Assembly (NCBI RefSeq): GCF_900497805.2
Contig: NW_020954610.1
Coordinates: forward strand, 20,901,873-20,965,872
Source of the DNA: Vombatus ursinus
Taxonomy: Eukaryota; Chordata; Mammalia; Diprotodontia; Vombatidae
Length of the DNA: 64,000 nucleotides
Direction of reading: 5' to 3'
Position 1 is the first letter of the stretch; each line of letters starts with the position of its first letter. A model generated the notes under the pieces. The model ran no database searches and was not told where the DNA came from. It saw only the letters and a list, made by a program, of their open reading frames with translations. Below are positions 33,700 through 44,615 of the stretch, piece by piece. The translations under genes were made by a program, and so were the position numbers.

Positions 33700-33870
33700 A
33701 ACCACTGTGAAAAATGGAAGAAATATAGGACTAAATAGGTACAAATATTATCTTCACTTTTTAAGTGAAGAGAATATAATATGCAAACTATAGACCAGTT
33801 TACTTGACTTTGGTTCCTGGCAAAATTACAGGATATAATATTAAATGATGCTTAGTGAACAATTCTCTTT
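33700..33870 (+). mobile_element. CR1/L2-like LINE reverse-transcriptase remnant
   Basis: AACTATAGACCAGTTTACTT through GGCAAAATTACAGG translates as NYRPVYLTLVPGKITG, the NYRPISLT..PGKI..E motif at the start of CR1/L2-class reverse transcriptases. Flanks are too decayed to follow. Confidence 0.5.
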
Positions 33871-33889
33871 GATGTGGGAACTCTGGAAT

Positions 33890-33990
33890 TTGACTATAAT
33901 ATTCCTGAGAGTTTTCATTTTGAGAACTTTTTCAGGAGGTGTTTGGTGGATTTTGGTGACATCTATTCCTGTAGTTTCACTTATGTGATA
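33890..33990 (-). mobile_element. L1/HAL1 ORF1 scrap, antisense
   Basis: ATAATATTCCTGAGAGTTTT, TTTTTCAGGAGGTGTTTGGT and GGATTTTGGTGACATC mirror the ORF1 segment PPERDPQRKTPRNI of HAL1 (26090-26140). Confidence 0.45.
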
Positions 33991-34154
33991 TGTGTCCCCA
34001 AAAAAGTATTTTTATCTTAATTTTGGGAGCTTAAGTCAAAATCAAATAGAATCAGGTATTATTATTTTTACCCAGTAATGAGAAAATTCCTTAGATATCA
34101 GACAGTAGCCACAAAAAGCTTATGTTCTTTAAAATTATCATTTTAATATGTTTA

Positions 34155-34345
34155 ATATGATTGTAGATGTATAGATTATATCAGATTGCAAGCTGTCTTG
34201 GGGAAGGGGGGAAAGATGGAGAAAGAAAAAATTTGGAACTCAAAATCTTATAAATTTTAAAAGTGAATGTTGAAAACTATCTTTACATGTAATTGGAAAA
34301 ATAAAATACCATTAATTGGAAAAAATAAAAATAATATAGAAAAAT
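34155..34345 (+). mobile_element. L1 3'UTR tail
   Basis: ATATCAGATTGCAAGCTGTC, AAATTTGGAACTCAAAATC, GAATGTTGAAAACTATC and TACATGTAATTGG followed by an A-rich tail. Confidence 0.75.
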
Positions 34346-34444
34346 AAAATTTTAAAAATTATCATTTTATAAGTACATTAGGAATTACTCTAAACTATTC
34401 TCAAAGTATTCCAGGCACATGAACAATAATGTTGTGTTCAATAG

Positions 34445-34690
34445 TTTTGCTGGCTGGTCTCCCAACTCAAGTCTCTTTCCACTTCAGTATATCCTCCACT
34501 CAGTTACCAAAGTGACCATTCTATAGCACAGGTGTGACCACATCACACTTCCATTTAATAAACTCCAGTGGCTCCCTATTACCTCCAGGATTAAATATAA
34601 AATCATCTCTTTGGGTTTTAAAGTCCTTCATAATGTAATCAATTCCTATCACTCAGACCCTTCCAGTCACCCAGGTGCCATAGTTGAGAT
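34445..34690 (+). repeat. L2 LINE 3' region, sense
   Basis: GGCTGGTCTCCCAACTCAAG, TATCCTCCACTCAGTTACCA, AAACTCCAGTGGCTCCCTAT and ACCTCCAGGATTAAATATAA. Confidence 0.75.
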
Positions 34691-35837
34691 AACCCCATTG
34701 GTTTTAGTAATTTAAAATAGATATATACTCATTTATTCACAAGTAATCAAAAAAGGAAACTCTAAAATTCTTAAAGCAGAGAGAGTTTTTCCCAAACCCC
34801 TAATGATAATTTTATTTTTCTTCTAAGAAGAAAAAAATGTACCAATAAAGAATACATATTAAATTAAAAGTGAGAAAACCCAGAATTCAAGGACACAGCA
34901 AGACTATCTTTGTAATGCCCTCAAACTTTCAGAGAAATGAGATGGGGGAATTGTGCATTAGAGTGTTGCAGAACTATCCGACAAACTTTCCCAATTTGTC
35001 CCTGAAATCATATAAAACTTCAATGCAGAAATTTCCAGGAGCTCCTCCAAAAGGCTCCTATGATGATGGTTCAATTGCACAGAAGCAACCCTTGATTCTT
35101 CAGTGCAACAACACCAGATGAATTCAAGCTATGGCAAAGTCTATGTCAGTAGTCAAGTTTTGAATATATTCCAGGCTCTAGACCACAACTATTGTTTGAT
35201 GACAAATCTGGCTAAATATAGAGTTGTATCATTATTCATATGTCCCCTAATGGAGGTAATAGATTATTTTTTCATAGAAACCCATGAAAGAAAAGAAAAT
35301 ATAATTTGACCCTAACTGTAAGAATAATTTCTGTTTCTTAAGGGATAGTGCAGAATGGTATAAGATAGGCAAGGTTACTATGAAATACACTGATTTTACA
35401 CAATTTCGAAATATTTATTTGACTGTAAATGTTCTAAATATGTGGCCATGGGCAACTCATTTAACTTTTCAGTGCTTCCACACAATTCTCTAAAATTTGG
35501 GACAGTTTTTAATTGTTTGCTTCAACTCCTATCAAGGTTATTGGGATGACTAGAGCAAAAACATTGCCTTTAATTATCTGTAAGCCAAGAAGAGATGCAT
35601 GGGTTTGCACGCAAGTGAGCTATCTACCAGCCCTTCTCATCAATTAGTGAGGTTTCACAGCAGCTATTCATCCAGTTCTACTCTGTCTGTACATTCCACA
35701 CAGCTTGAGTCTCTGACCTCAGGATAGATGCAATATTCCTACTCTACTAGGGAAAAGAAGAAGAGCCAAAGAGTTATTTTACCAATCAAGGAGAAGAACG
35801 AAGAAATAGAAGAAGGATATTGCTCATTTACCCCAAA
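34691..35837. other. Unassigned DNA, with a possible MIR scrap
   Basis: 35440-35500 (CATGGGCAACTCATTTAACT, TTTTCAGTGCTTCC) may be sense MIR. Two overlapping open stretches (34870-35121, 35103-35309) have no recognised domain. Confidence 0.3.
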
Positions 35838-35871
35838 AGGAAGGAGGGAGGGAAGAAAGAGAGAGGAAGAA

Positions 35872-35906
<35 letters not shown>

Positions 35907-35955
35907 CAGAGAGACAGAGAGACAGAAAGACAGAGAGAGAGAGAGAGGAGAGTAG
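35838..35955. repeat. GA/AGAC-rich microsatellite
   Basis: (GGAA), (GA)n and (ACAGAG)n tracts in succession. The Arg/Glu-rich open frame over it (35728-35955) is purely a product of the repeat. Confidence 0.9.
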
Positions 35956-37445
35956 TTCTTATAAGCTTATTAAAACTTATTCTTTTCTGTGTACAATGAA
36001 GAGAAAATGAGAAAATGAGTAAGGGTCTTCAGAAAGTCTATTGTCTTTTAATTTTGCTTACTATTTTCACTCTGGTAAAGTTGTGCTAAATCAAGTTCCC
36101 AGGCCATCATTCTTTCTGTATTCTAAGCAATGGATCCAAAGGTCAGTGAAACTATCCTCTTCCATAGGACAAGATAAGATGCTCCCACCATTTCAAACAA
36201 CTGTTGGTGTCAGTCATAACTATGATATTGTCAAAAATAGCTAAGCAGGAAGCCTTTTAGAAATGTCCTCAGCTTAGGGGAAAAGATATAAATTCATGAA
36301 TAATAAGAATAACATTAAAAAGGTAGAGGTGAACAGTTAGATTGGGAGCAGATGGGAGTTCTATCCAGTTCTATTCGGCAGTGATGCTGAAAATTCGATA
36401 TCTGGAATGATGAATTATACTCATGAAGGGGTATCAATATCATCAGAAATATGCAAGACTAAAAGAGACAATGGGCTAGTTATGTAGCAGGTATATGAGA
36501 CAGCTAATCAGATATCCTATTTTCTGCACTATTACTCATAGAACATAAAGTTATAAGAGGGATTTCAGAACTGCCTATCATCCTAGGATTTTTAGTTTCA
36601 GAGAGACAAATATTATCTCTCAGCCCTGAGAGCAATCTGTGACTATTGAGATCCTTTGGAATCTCAGAAGGCAGACAGAAATGACGTTTAGGGATTCTTA
36701 ATTGGACATACATCCCTTGAGAGAGAGTGACTAGTATCAAGGAGTGGGGGCTTCAAAAGCTGAACAAAACCAAAAATTGTGGTCAGGGTCTCCAACCCCA
36801 CATAAACCTTTATGAGCTGATGCAGAAAGAATCAGAAGCATAAAGATAATAGGCAAGTAAAAAGTAAAACTGAAAAGAGAGATTAAAAGGATAACACAAA
36901 AGGAGGGCTAAGTTTTGGTAGAGAAGAGAGAAATTGAGGAGGAGTAATGGCCCCTACAGGCAGAGCAGAATGCTCATGGTGAAGCTACCAACTATATTCA
37001 TTATTCACCTGGGCTGAGGGTTTAAAAAAAAAAAAAGGTCTACTCTTTCTCCAACTTGCCCTCCCTATGACTATCTAGTAATAGGCACTGTAATATAGTT
37101 TAAATTATTTTGTCTAACATTCTTGGTTAACTGTTCTTTTTCTTTTTGCTTCAAATATAAAGTGGCAAGAGGAAATCTAAAGATAATCATAAATTTAAAT
37201 TAGCTCAGAGAGTCAAACCTCTGCCCACATATTAGAAATTTTCTTAACCAGGGGCTATAAGTTATTATGATTATTATCCTAATTTTTCCTTTGACATAGA
37301 CTCATAAAGAAGCAGAGGGGACCACATACACTGAGGGACCATCATATTGTCTTATGCCAAAACCTTAACTAATTGTTATAACAGGATGTGACTGATTAAA
37401 TCTCTAGAGATTAGAGGGTAAAAAGGAGAGGGTGGCAATGAGTAT
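35956..37445. other. Unassigned DNA
   Basis: About 1.5 kb without a nameable repeat or gene. An A-run of 12 at 37024-37035. Confidence 0.3.
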
Positions 37446-37966
37446 TGTTAACAAAAATACCCTCAGGATCAAAACCACATCCCCTCCAGGTCCATAAGAG
37501 TACCTGGAATGAGATAGAGTCCAAACACTAATTATAAAAGCCTTTATTGCCAGAGTAGAACTTGCACAACTGGAGCAGAGAGGTAAAAGGATCTCATCTG
37601 CTCAGTACAGTTAGTTTTTAGAGGCTTTCAGGTACAGAGTTGGGGGAAGGGGGGTGGTTTGAAGGAGAAGAAATATATAGACATGATAAGCTAGGGAGTA
37701 AAGTGTTTGGAAATTCCCAGGTCTGCAGATGCTCTTCAAGTCCTTGAGCTATTCAAATCTGGTTCAGCCTGGGTAGCCCCTTCTGTAGCATCCCCAAGTT
37801 CATAAAAAGTTCACTTTGAAAAGGATCACTGGTATGTCAAACAGCTTTCAGCACCATATATCTTACTGATTGGTTGTTTGTTGTATATTCTCATCACCCT
37901 GCAAGAAGCTCAAACATATTTAACAAGTTATTATAATCTACATATTATAATCATTACATTCTAACA
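37446..37966 (-). mobile_element. LTR candidate of a second ERV family, antisense
   Basis: Minus-strand text starts TGTTAGAATGTAATG, has an AACCAATCAG CCAAT-like box, a TCTATATATTTC TATA-like site, AATAAAGGCTTTTATAATT as a polyadenylation signal, and ends GTTAACA. About 520 bp with TG...CA termini and short inverted ends (TGTTA/TAACA). No clean target duplication seen; the boundary with the L1 5'UTR at 37970 is tight. Fossil. Confidence 0.45.
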
Positions 37967-37969
37967 TTC

Positions 37970-38658
37970 TGTTAAGGTAGGGGTCTGCTTCCAGTATGGA
38001 GGTCATATTGTCCCAAGCTTCAGAGGTTTTGTGCAGCTGTTTTCAGAGATACTTCTAGAGACCTATAAATTTTCAGTTCTTCCAAGGTGATATGATCAAA
38101 GGCAAGATGTTTACTCCTTTCCTGGCCTGTGCTTTGGTCTGTGAGGGACCACAAGCACTCTTTTCTGTCTTGGAACTGTGAGGAAGATTCCCTCTCTACC
38201 ACCACCACAAGCTCCACCATGCAAATGCTCCTCCTTGCCCCAGGACCATCACCCAGGACTGTGACCCAGATCCAAGCACAGGCAAAGCAAGAGAATACTG
38301 CCTTACCACCAGCAAGCGATCCCTGCAATCCCCCTCTCATCAGCTGCTTGATCCCCTCTATCTGTGGGTGCAGAGCTCTGGAAGCAGCCGCTGCCCCAGG
38401 ACTGTGCTGGAACTAGGGCGGGACTGAGCTCCTCTCTCACTGAGGTCTGACAGACCTTTCCTACTGACCTTCTAAATTGTCTGTAGTGTTTGTGGGTTGA
38501 GAGGTCTAGAAACCATCTTTGTTTCACTCTGTCTTTTTGTGGGTTCTGCTGCTCCAGAATTTGTTTAGAGCCATTTTTTTACAGGTATTTGGAGGGACCT
38601 GGGGGAGAGCTCAAGCAAGTCACTGTTTTTACTCTGCCATCTTGGCTCCGCGCCTCTT
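37970..38658 (-). mobile_element. Isolated L1/HAL1 5'UTR, antisense
   Basis: Minus strand: head GAGCCAAGATGGCAGAGTAA at about 38648, then CAAGTCACTG-type text, GCAGCAGAACCCACAAAAAG, and down to AGCTGCACAAAACCTCTGAA and CTGGAAGCAGACCCCTACC. It follows the HAL1 5'UTRs at 24632 and 44699 but stops just before ORF1, where the LTR candidate begins. No ORF1 is seen on the far side. Confidence 0.75.
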
Positions 38659-38659
38659 A

Positions 38660-38910
38660 GCCTTCATTTTTACAAGATTTTGTGTTCAAAATTTTTCTCC
38701 CTCCCTCACTCTCCTCCCCTCTTCTAAAAATGTTTGACAGTTGATATAGTTTATGCACATACGATCATGTAAAACATATTTCCATATTCACCACTGTTGT
38801 GGAAGAAGAAACAGATCAAAAGGACATAAAACCATGAGAAAGAATTAAGTTAAGTGAAAAAAAAATGCTTTGATGTGCATTCTAAGTCCATCAGTTCTGG
38901 GTTCCTTTTT
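38660..38910 (-). mobile_element. L1 3'UTR, antisense
   Basis: TTTACAAGATTTTGTGTTCA, AATTTTTCTCCCTCCCTCAC, ACATATTTCCATATTCACCA and GCTTTGATGTGCATTC. A different copy from the 5'UTR it touches. Confidence 0.65.
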
Positions 38911-40079
38911 AAAAGAGAAAAATTAAATGTAAATGGAATTTCTAATATTTTCTTCCCACATGCCCCCATCTTGGAACACCTCCCCGCTTTGAAGACCACT
39001 ACTCTAAAGTGTGGGGAATATTCTGTGTAGAGCACACTGCTAGACACTGGGATAAATGCAATGATTTGCTAAAACAATTCCAACAGTCATAACTCTTCAG
39101 TATCAGAATGTGATACCTTGCCATTAACTACATAACCACTAGAGAGAATGCAAGGGTAAAGCCCCTTTTCAGCCCCACCAGCTATTAACGATGAAAACTA
39201 TAACTTAGCTAAAGTTCATGCCTAAAATATAAAAACTTTCTAGCTTAAAATGGTGCATTTGTGAATCCTTTTTTTTTTCATTGAGGTAGGCTACTCCTGA
39301 GTTTTTAGCTGCGAAGTTACAGAAAAGGAGTTAGCTATCTTCCCTGAGGTGCCCTCAGGCTAAAAACTGATGTCCCTTGTGTCTTTTTAAAAAATGTATT
39401 TCTTGGCTTACCCCCTTTTCTTTTGTTTATGAAGAAAGGGAATCATTTTAGGACTTAAAATTTTTAATACAGGGCTAGTAAACTGCATAAACTCTTTCTC
39501 TTTGGCCCTTTTCACCTCTGGCTCCTAATCTCCAACTTCCACTGAGGAAAAACAAATCTTCCTTTAGAAATTTGGCTTCTTCTCTCACTCTGGTCCTACA
39601 TATTAAGTAACCAAGCAGGTTCAGGGTTGATGGCCATCAAGTTTTATGACAATAGTTTAAATAAATAAGTGTGAAAGTAAACAGGGAATCTGAACCACCT
39701 CATTGCTAGCTGCTTTGTCTAGCAACCTGGAAAGTACAAAGGTCAAGTGGTCAACCATCTGGACTCCTGGCTCATCAAAACAATGTCCCTGAACAACCAC
39801 TGTTGGGAAGGTATTAGTGGATCCAACCGTCAAAGTGGATCAGGACTCTGTAGGAAGGGTCAGCATTCAGGCAGGACGCACTATCCAAAACTAACGGAAA
39901 ATGGAGAAAGGGAATTGGGGACGGGGAAGAGAAGAGAGTGACTGTCAAATAGGGAAAAAGTAGCTTCTCCTTAGACATTACAACCACAATACAAAATAGT
40001 ACATAAATTCATTAAAAACACACACACACACACAAAGAACAAGCAAACAGTGCTATCTGAAGTTGAAAATGGGAATACT
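38911..40079. other. Unassigned DNA with an AC tract
   Basis: (CA)n at 40018-40035. A 64-codon open stretch at 39747-39941 has no recognisable domain. Confidence 0.3.
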
Positions 40080-40275
40080 ACTGCTGACTAGACAGCTTAG
40101 GATAGTTATGGAGGAGGTGATGTTTGAATTGAGTTTCAGAGGATGAGTAAAATTTCAATAAGGGCAGGATGGAATTCAAAGTATAGGAATCATTCTTTGA
40201 GGACAGAAATAGTTTCATTTTTCTCATTGTTATCCCTGGAACAAAGCACAATGCCATGTGCATAACAGGCAGATA
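40080..40275. repeat. L2 3' pieces in opposite orientation
   Basis: 40105-40190 (GGAGGTGATGTTTGAATTGA, GGATGAGTAAAATTTC) reads as reversed L2. 40196-40275 (TTTGAGGACAGAAATAG, TTATCCCTGGAACAAAGCAC) reads as the sense L2 end. Two insertions or one inverted piece. Confidence 0.45.
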
Positions 40276-40311
40276 AATGTATATACACATTTATATGTAT
40301 GTGTATATGTG

Positions 40312-40347
<36 letters not shown>

Positions 40348-40410
40348 CAGACACATTTGTGTATGTATTCTATATGGACATATACACATATATATAGTTA
40401 TATTTTATAC
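40276..40410. repeat. (TA/TG)-rich microsatellite
   Basis: ATATGTGTATATATATATGT and related alternating purine-pyrimidine text. Confidence 0.85.
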
Positions 40411-41120
40411 ATAAAACGTATTACATAATTATGTGACTATATACTTATATTAAATATTTTAATTGAGTTGATTTGCCTAGTAAAATCAAGTATTTAGGTA
40501 GGTAGATTACTGGATTCTATTAATGATGTTTATGTAACACCTCAGTTTTTTCTTTATTTAATGTGATATAGGTATTATTATTTCCAAAGTTTGTAGAAGT
40601 GTCTAAAATGAAATAATGCATTCGAAAATTATTATGAAATGCAAAATTCTATAAAATGCACAATTAAAATTATTATTAATGACCAAAATTAGTATTCTTG
40701 CAGTATTCCTTGGCAGAAAGTAATAACTTATATTATGATTTTATTTCCCCTATGCTTTACCTTTGCTTTTCCAAGTCCAAAGTGCAGAGATTAACAAAGA
40801 CTTACATAACATCACAGTTCATCTAGCAAATAAAAGACTGTATAAAAGCATTACCAAGATATAATTTTTCTTCTCTTTGCTTAGCAGAATTGTTTTGGTA
40901 ACTATCATGCATATCTGTGTTCAAATATATATTATTTGAAAATTCTAAAGTTCATAATAGCCATTTTTCAAAGGAAAAGATGTTATGGGGTTTAATTTCA
41001 TTTTAGATGAATTTTTATCAATGGCATTTGCATAAATCAGGAGTCTAAAATAATGCATTTACCCATATCTAACTGAATAAATAGACTTTAAAACTTTTAA
41101 TCCTCATCCAAGAGTGGTAC
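40411..41120. other. Repeat-free AT-rich DNA
   Basis: No repeat recognised across about 700 bp. Contains several TAAT/ATTA and ATGCAAA-like words. Could be a conserved non-coding stretch, but this cannot be judged without alignment. Confidence 0.3.
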
Positions 41121-41915
41121 TGATGAGGTACTTGGGTGTTTGTGCTGGGACCCCAATTCCAAGACCATATTTCTCCCTAGCCTCAGAAACACTATCCCTG
41201 GCAGTTTTTCCCAGCCCAAGGACACTATGCCTAGCAATTACTCATGAGCGGGCCTCAGCAACACACTTATCTCTCTCCTTGGTGCAGTTACAAATTGCAC
41301 CTGAAGGAATTATTAGTTTGAACTGGCTTTGTACTGGGTCATAAAGATATTTGTACCCACTGGACCATCTATACCACCTCTCTGCCTCATTATCTACATA
41401 CTAGACTTCTCATTATGTGTATTCTAGACTGAAGACATATGTATACTCCCTACATCTATCTTGTCGAACAAGACATTGGTTGGTGGCAGACTGGGCAACC
41501 CTCAGTCAGCCCTGACCACTAGTTAACTTAGTAACATAGCAAACCTAAAAACCACACCTCCATGTAGCCTCTCCTTGGCCTTTTCCTGGTGAACTCTGGG
41601 AAAAATGCCTGCATAGTAGATACAAAAAGTGCATGTTCCTTTAAGAACTGACAACTCCTTAATTACTCCCTAATCCCATCCTGAATCACCTAGTTAGCAT
41701 ATTTGGTACATGTTTTACTATAATTTATCCTATATAAACTTTAGCTGAACCCCTCTCAGGTCACAAGTTCCTTAAGAATCCTTGTCCGCTGAAAAGCGTA
41801 ACAATAATCTTTGCCAACTTGACTTAAAGAATACTTGACTCTGTGAATTCATTCCAGACAATCCTGTCCTATAATCTGGTCTCTGAGGGGTCTCTGAACC
41901 TCTCAGATAGCAACA
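41121..41915 (+). mobile_element. Solo LTR of the TGATGRGG ERV family
   Basis: Starts TGATGAGGTACTTGGG, ends ATAGCAACA, and is flanked by GTAC on both sides (41117-41120 and 41916-41919), a 4-bp duplication as in gammaretrovirus-like ERVs. The matching flank may extend to GTACTGA if the LTR begins at 41124. TATATAAACTT at 41731 is a TATA-type site and AATAAT near 41803 a polyadenylation-like signal. No internal sequence. Fossil, complete-looking as an LTR. Confidence 0.75.
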
Positions 41916-42284
41916 GTACTGATATCATTCATGATTAAATTTTTTAAAAAAGATTAACATTTTTGCTACACAGTCTTGGAAGCAGTCCAATTTTATCTAG
42001 TTTTTCTATAGTTGTGAATCCTGGACCACCACAATCTTTTGTGAATCCAAGTTGCACATGACCCAAAGAGCAGTGGAGACTCCTATGATGGGTGTAAGTA
42101 GATTTTGATTAACTTCCAGTGACGATCTATATGTAAGATGTGAAATAAGGACTGTCACCAAAGGAAATTTATGATTAGAAAAAGAGTTGGGCTGGTTCAG
42201 GAGTAGCTCATCAGAAAGGAAGTGACAATTTCTCTGTATTTTGCCCTTCTTGAACCAAATCTGGAGTGGTTCAGTCCATGCCAT
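41916..42284. other. Unassigned DNA
   Basis: The minus-strand open stretch 42006-42284 has no recognised domain. Confidence 0.3.
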
Positions 42285-42415
42285 GTTCAGTCCCTGCAGT
42301 TTAAGAAGGATTGATAAGCTGGAGAATGTCCAGAGGAGGGCTACCAGGATATTGAAGTGTCCATGTCATATGAGAATCAGATGAAGGAAGTGGGGGATGT
42401 TTAACATTTGAGCCT
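42285..42415 (+). repeat. L3/CR1 LINE 3' region, sense
   Basis: AAGGATTGATAAGCTGGAGA, GTCCAGAGGAGGGCTACCAG, CATATGAGAATCAGATGAAG and GGATGTTTAACATTTG are the classic L3/CR1 series. Confidence 0.75.
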
Positions 42416-43494
42416 ACAAATCCCTTCCTAGAACAGTATTAGTAACAGTTTGGAAAATAACTAGAGCAAAGAAATTTTGAAGGAATAAAGTATTGCTAAC
42501 AAAAGGGGTCTCTACCAATGCCATTGCCCCACAGATATCTTAATCACACATTATTCTTTTTTGTCATTCCTTTCTCTCCACCCCCCTCCCCAATTCTGCA
42601 TCATATTCTCAGTAGTGGCTGTGTCTGTGGATAAAACAGAAACATTTCCATATATAGGATGCAGAGATTATTTCATATTTCCTTGAGAGAATCCTGACTT
42701 TGTTAGAGTAAGTTGGTCTGCTTTTCAAATATCATTTGTTCAGGTGTACCATTTTATATCAAAAGGCATTTTTTTCTCTTCATTCATTATATCAACCCTA
42801 AATTTCAGTGAGTGTAAGAAAAAAAAACCCACAATATTTTTTCATATGCAAATGATTAATATGGAGTTTTAGGATGCCAGCATAATTATGTTTCAATCAT
42901 TAAAGCATTTTTATTTACCTTTTTCCTGGGCTAAGTCACAAGCCTTAGAAATGTCAATTATTTTCCAAAGCTCCATAGAGTCATCATCTTTGATATAAAA
43001 CATAAAGATTATGGTTACTTAATGATCACTTTAATCCCTGGTTTCTAAAAGAATAACTTCCAGCCTTTAATTACTTTGATAAATGAGATATTTTGGAATG
43101 AATCTCTAAGCATTTGGGACAAGCATAAATATTTTAAAGGAAGGTAGCTCCTGGTATAGCAGGATGAAAGGCTTTGTAGTTTAAAGTAAATATAATGATA
43201 GTTTTATGATTAAGCATGCATTATGTTATAGTATATCAGGGAAACTAATTGGTATGCTCTAGGTTGGCATCAAAGCAAGGGGGATGTTTACCTCGCCTCC
43301 TGATTTGTAGGTCTTCTTAATTGGCTACAATGGCTTAATTAAAAATTCTTTGTTATCTACCACTAACTTCTATGCTTTTTGCCACAAGGAGCACAATTCT
43401 CTGTTGGTCATTGAATCATGAAAAATGATTTCATGTAGTAGGCATTAAATTAAAAAATAGATTTGGGCTTATAGTTCTATTGTAGTCAGTATCT
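42416..43494. other. Repeat-free AT-rich DNA, candidate conserved non-coding stretch
   Basis: An octamer ATGCAAAT at 42846-42853 is followed by GATTAATATGG, and a TTAATTGG / GGCTTAATTAAAA cluster lies at 43315-43345. No recognised repeat for about 1 kb, unusual in this window. Confidence 0.3.
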
Positions 43495-43710
43495 TTTTTT
43501 TTCTTTTTTCATTTTTTCTTTCTTTTCCTTCCTTTCTTCCTCTCTCCCTTCATCTGTCTCTCCATTTCCTCTCCTCTGCCCTTTGCTACCCTCACCTTTC
43601 CTTCTTCTCCTCCTCCCTCCTCCCCTCCATTCTCCACCTCTCCTCTTCTCTCATCTACTCTCTTCTCTTCTCCTCCCTTCCCTTCTCTTCTCTTTTATCT
43701 TTTCCTAGTT
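43495..43710 (-). repeat. Polypurine tail (CT-rich on +) of 7SL pseudogene 2
   Basis: About 215 bp of C/T on + directly 3' of the second 7SL copy, as at 30380-30600 for the first. Confidence 0.6.
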
Positions 43711-43756
43711 CTCCCTATCTCATCCAAACTGGAATGTGATGGGCGTGGGAGCTTTT
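43711..43756 (-). ncRNA. 7SL RNA pseudogene 2, 3' part (left of LTR)
   Basis: CTATCTCATCCAAACTGGAA then TGATGGGCGTGGGAG and TTTT follow reversed 7SL with part of the loop missing. The copy resumes after the LTR at TTTTGACCTGC. Confidence 0.65.
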
Positions 43757-44431
43757 GCTGAAATGTAGATGCTAGAAGATCTGGAACCCCAAAATCACAA
43801 CATGCAGATCCTACCTGAATGAATTTGACCCAAGTCTTCTTTCAACCAAAGACAAGGTTTATTTGAGATGAATCATACAAGCCAGACTCTTAAGGAATCT
43901 GAACATTTGTGAAGCTCATAAGGACGAGCGGGCATGAGAAAGTTTCAGCCCTTAAAGGGGGGCCAGCCAAGTAATTTGGGATAACTTGAGGAGGGGCTGG
44001 GAGGAGGATCTTGAAGCTGGGGTGACTGGGAGAGGAGTTTAGGGAGAATCCCAATGGGAGTATCTGGGAGGTTGAATAGGGTCATCTAGAAATAGACAAT
44101 GTAGGGTCTTTATTAGGGAAACAAAGAACTGGAAGATAGGGAAGGAAGAGGTTAAATGGAGTCTGGATAAGATCAAGAATGGGAAATAAAACCCAGGGCT
44201 GTAGACAATAGAGGACTAGGCTTCATTTGGGTATCAAAGGGAGATAGGGCCTAGGATATCCCTGTATAAGGGAGAGCCAGTTGATTAGGAACAATAATCA
44301 GGAGACTGCTAGACTTCCTTGACAAAGTAAGTGAGTTCAAAGAAAGTTTAAGGGTTTTCCGTAGACAAATGGGACCCAAATTCTTTTTGGGGTGAGGGGA
44401 AAAGGTCCTGGCTTGGGGCCATACCCCATCA
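43757..44431 (-). mobile_element. Solo LTR of the TGATGRGG ERV family, inserted in 7SL pseudogene 2
   Basis: Minus strand starts TGATGGGGTATGGCCCC and carries AATAAACCTTGTCTTTGG and GTCAAATTCATTCAGG, as in the sisters. It lies between TTTT (43753-43756) and TTTT (44432-44435), which are adjacent in 7SL (GGGAG-TTTT-GACC), so TTTT is probably the target duplication. Exact left edge uncertain by a few bases. Fossil. Confidence 0.7.
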
Positions 44432-44615
44432 TTTTGACCTGCCAGTTTGCCCTTCCTTGAATAATGCTCCCCACCCCCACCTTCCATATTCCTATATGAT
44501 ATTAAACTTAATGTAGATATCTGATTGGCTTAGCCCACTGCAGCTTAGAACTTCAGAGTTCAAGAGATCTCCTACCCTTGGTGTCCCAGGTATCAGAGAT
44601 TTGCCCCCAAGCCCA
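44432..44615 (-). ncRNA. 7SL RNA pseudogene 2, 5' part (right of LTR)
   Basis: On +: TTTTGACCTGCCAGTTTGCC, CACCTTCCATATTCCTATAT, AACTTAATGTAGATATCTGA, TTGGCTTAGCCCACTGCAGC, TTCAGAGTTCAAGAGATCTC and a GTGTCCCAGGTATC end follow reversed 7SL through S domain and Alu domain (CCATATTGATGCC, GAACTTAGTGCGGACACCCG, GGCATAGCGCACTACAGCCC). This gives a nearly full-length retrocopy. The minus open stretch 44492-44752 is a by-product. Confidence 0.7.

Noticed and set aside
35728-35955. Arg/Glu/Asp-rich frame resembling an SR-like protein
   Set aside because: Entirely produced by the GA/GACA microsatellite.
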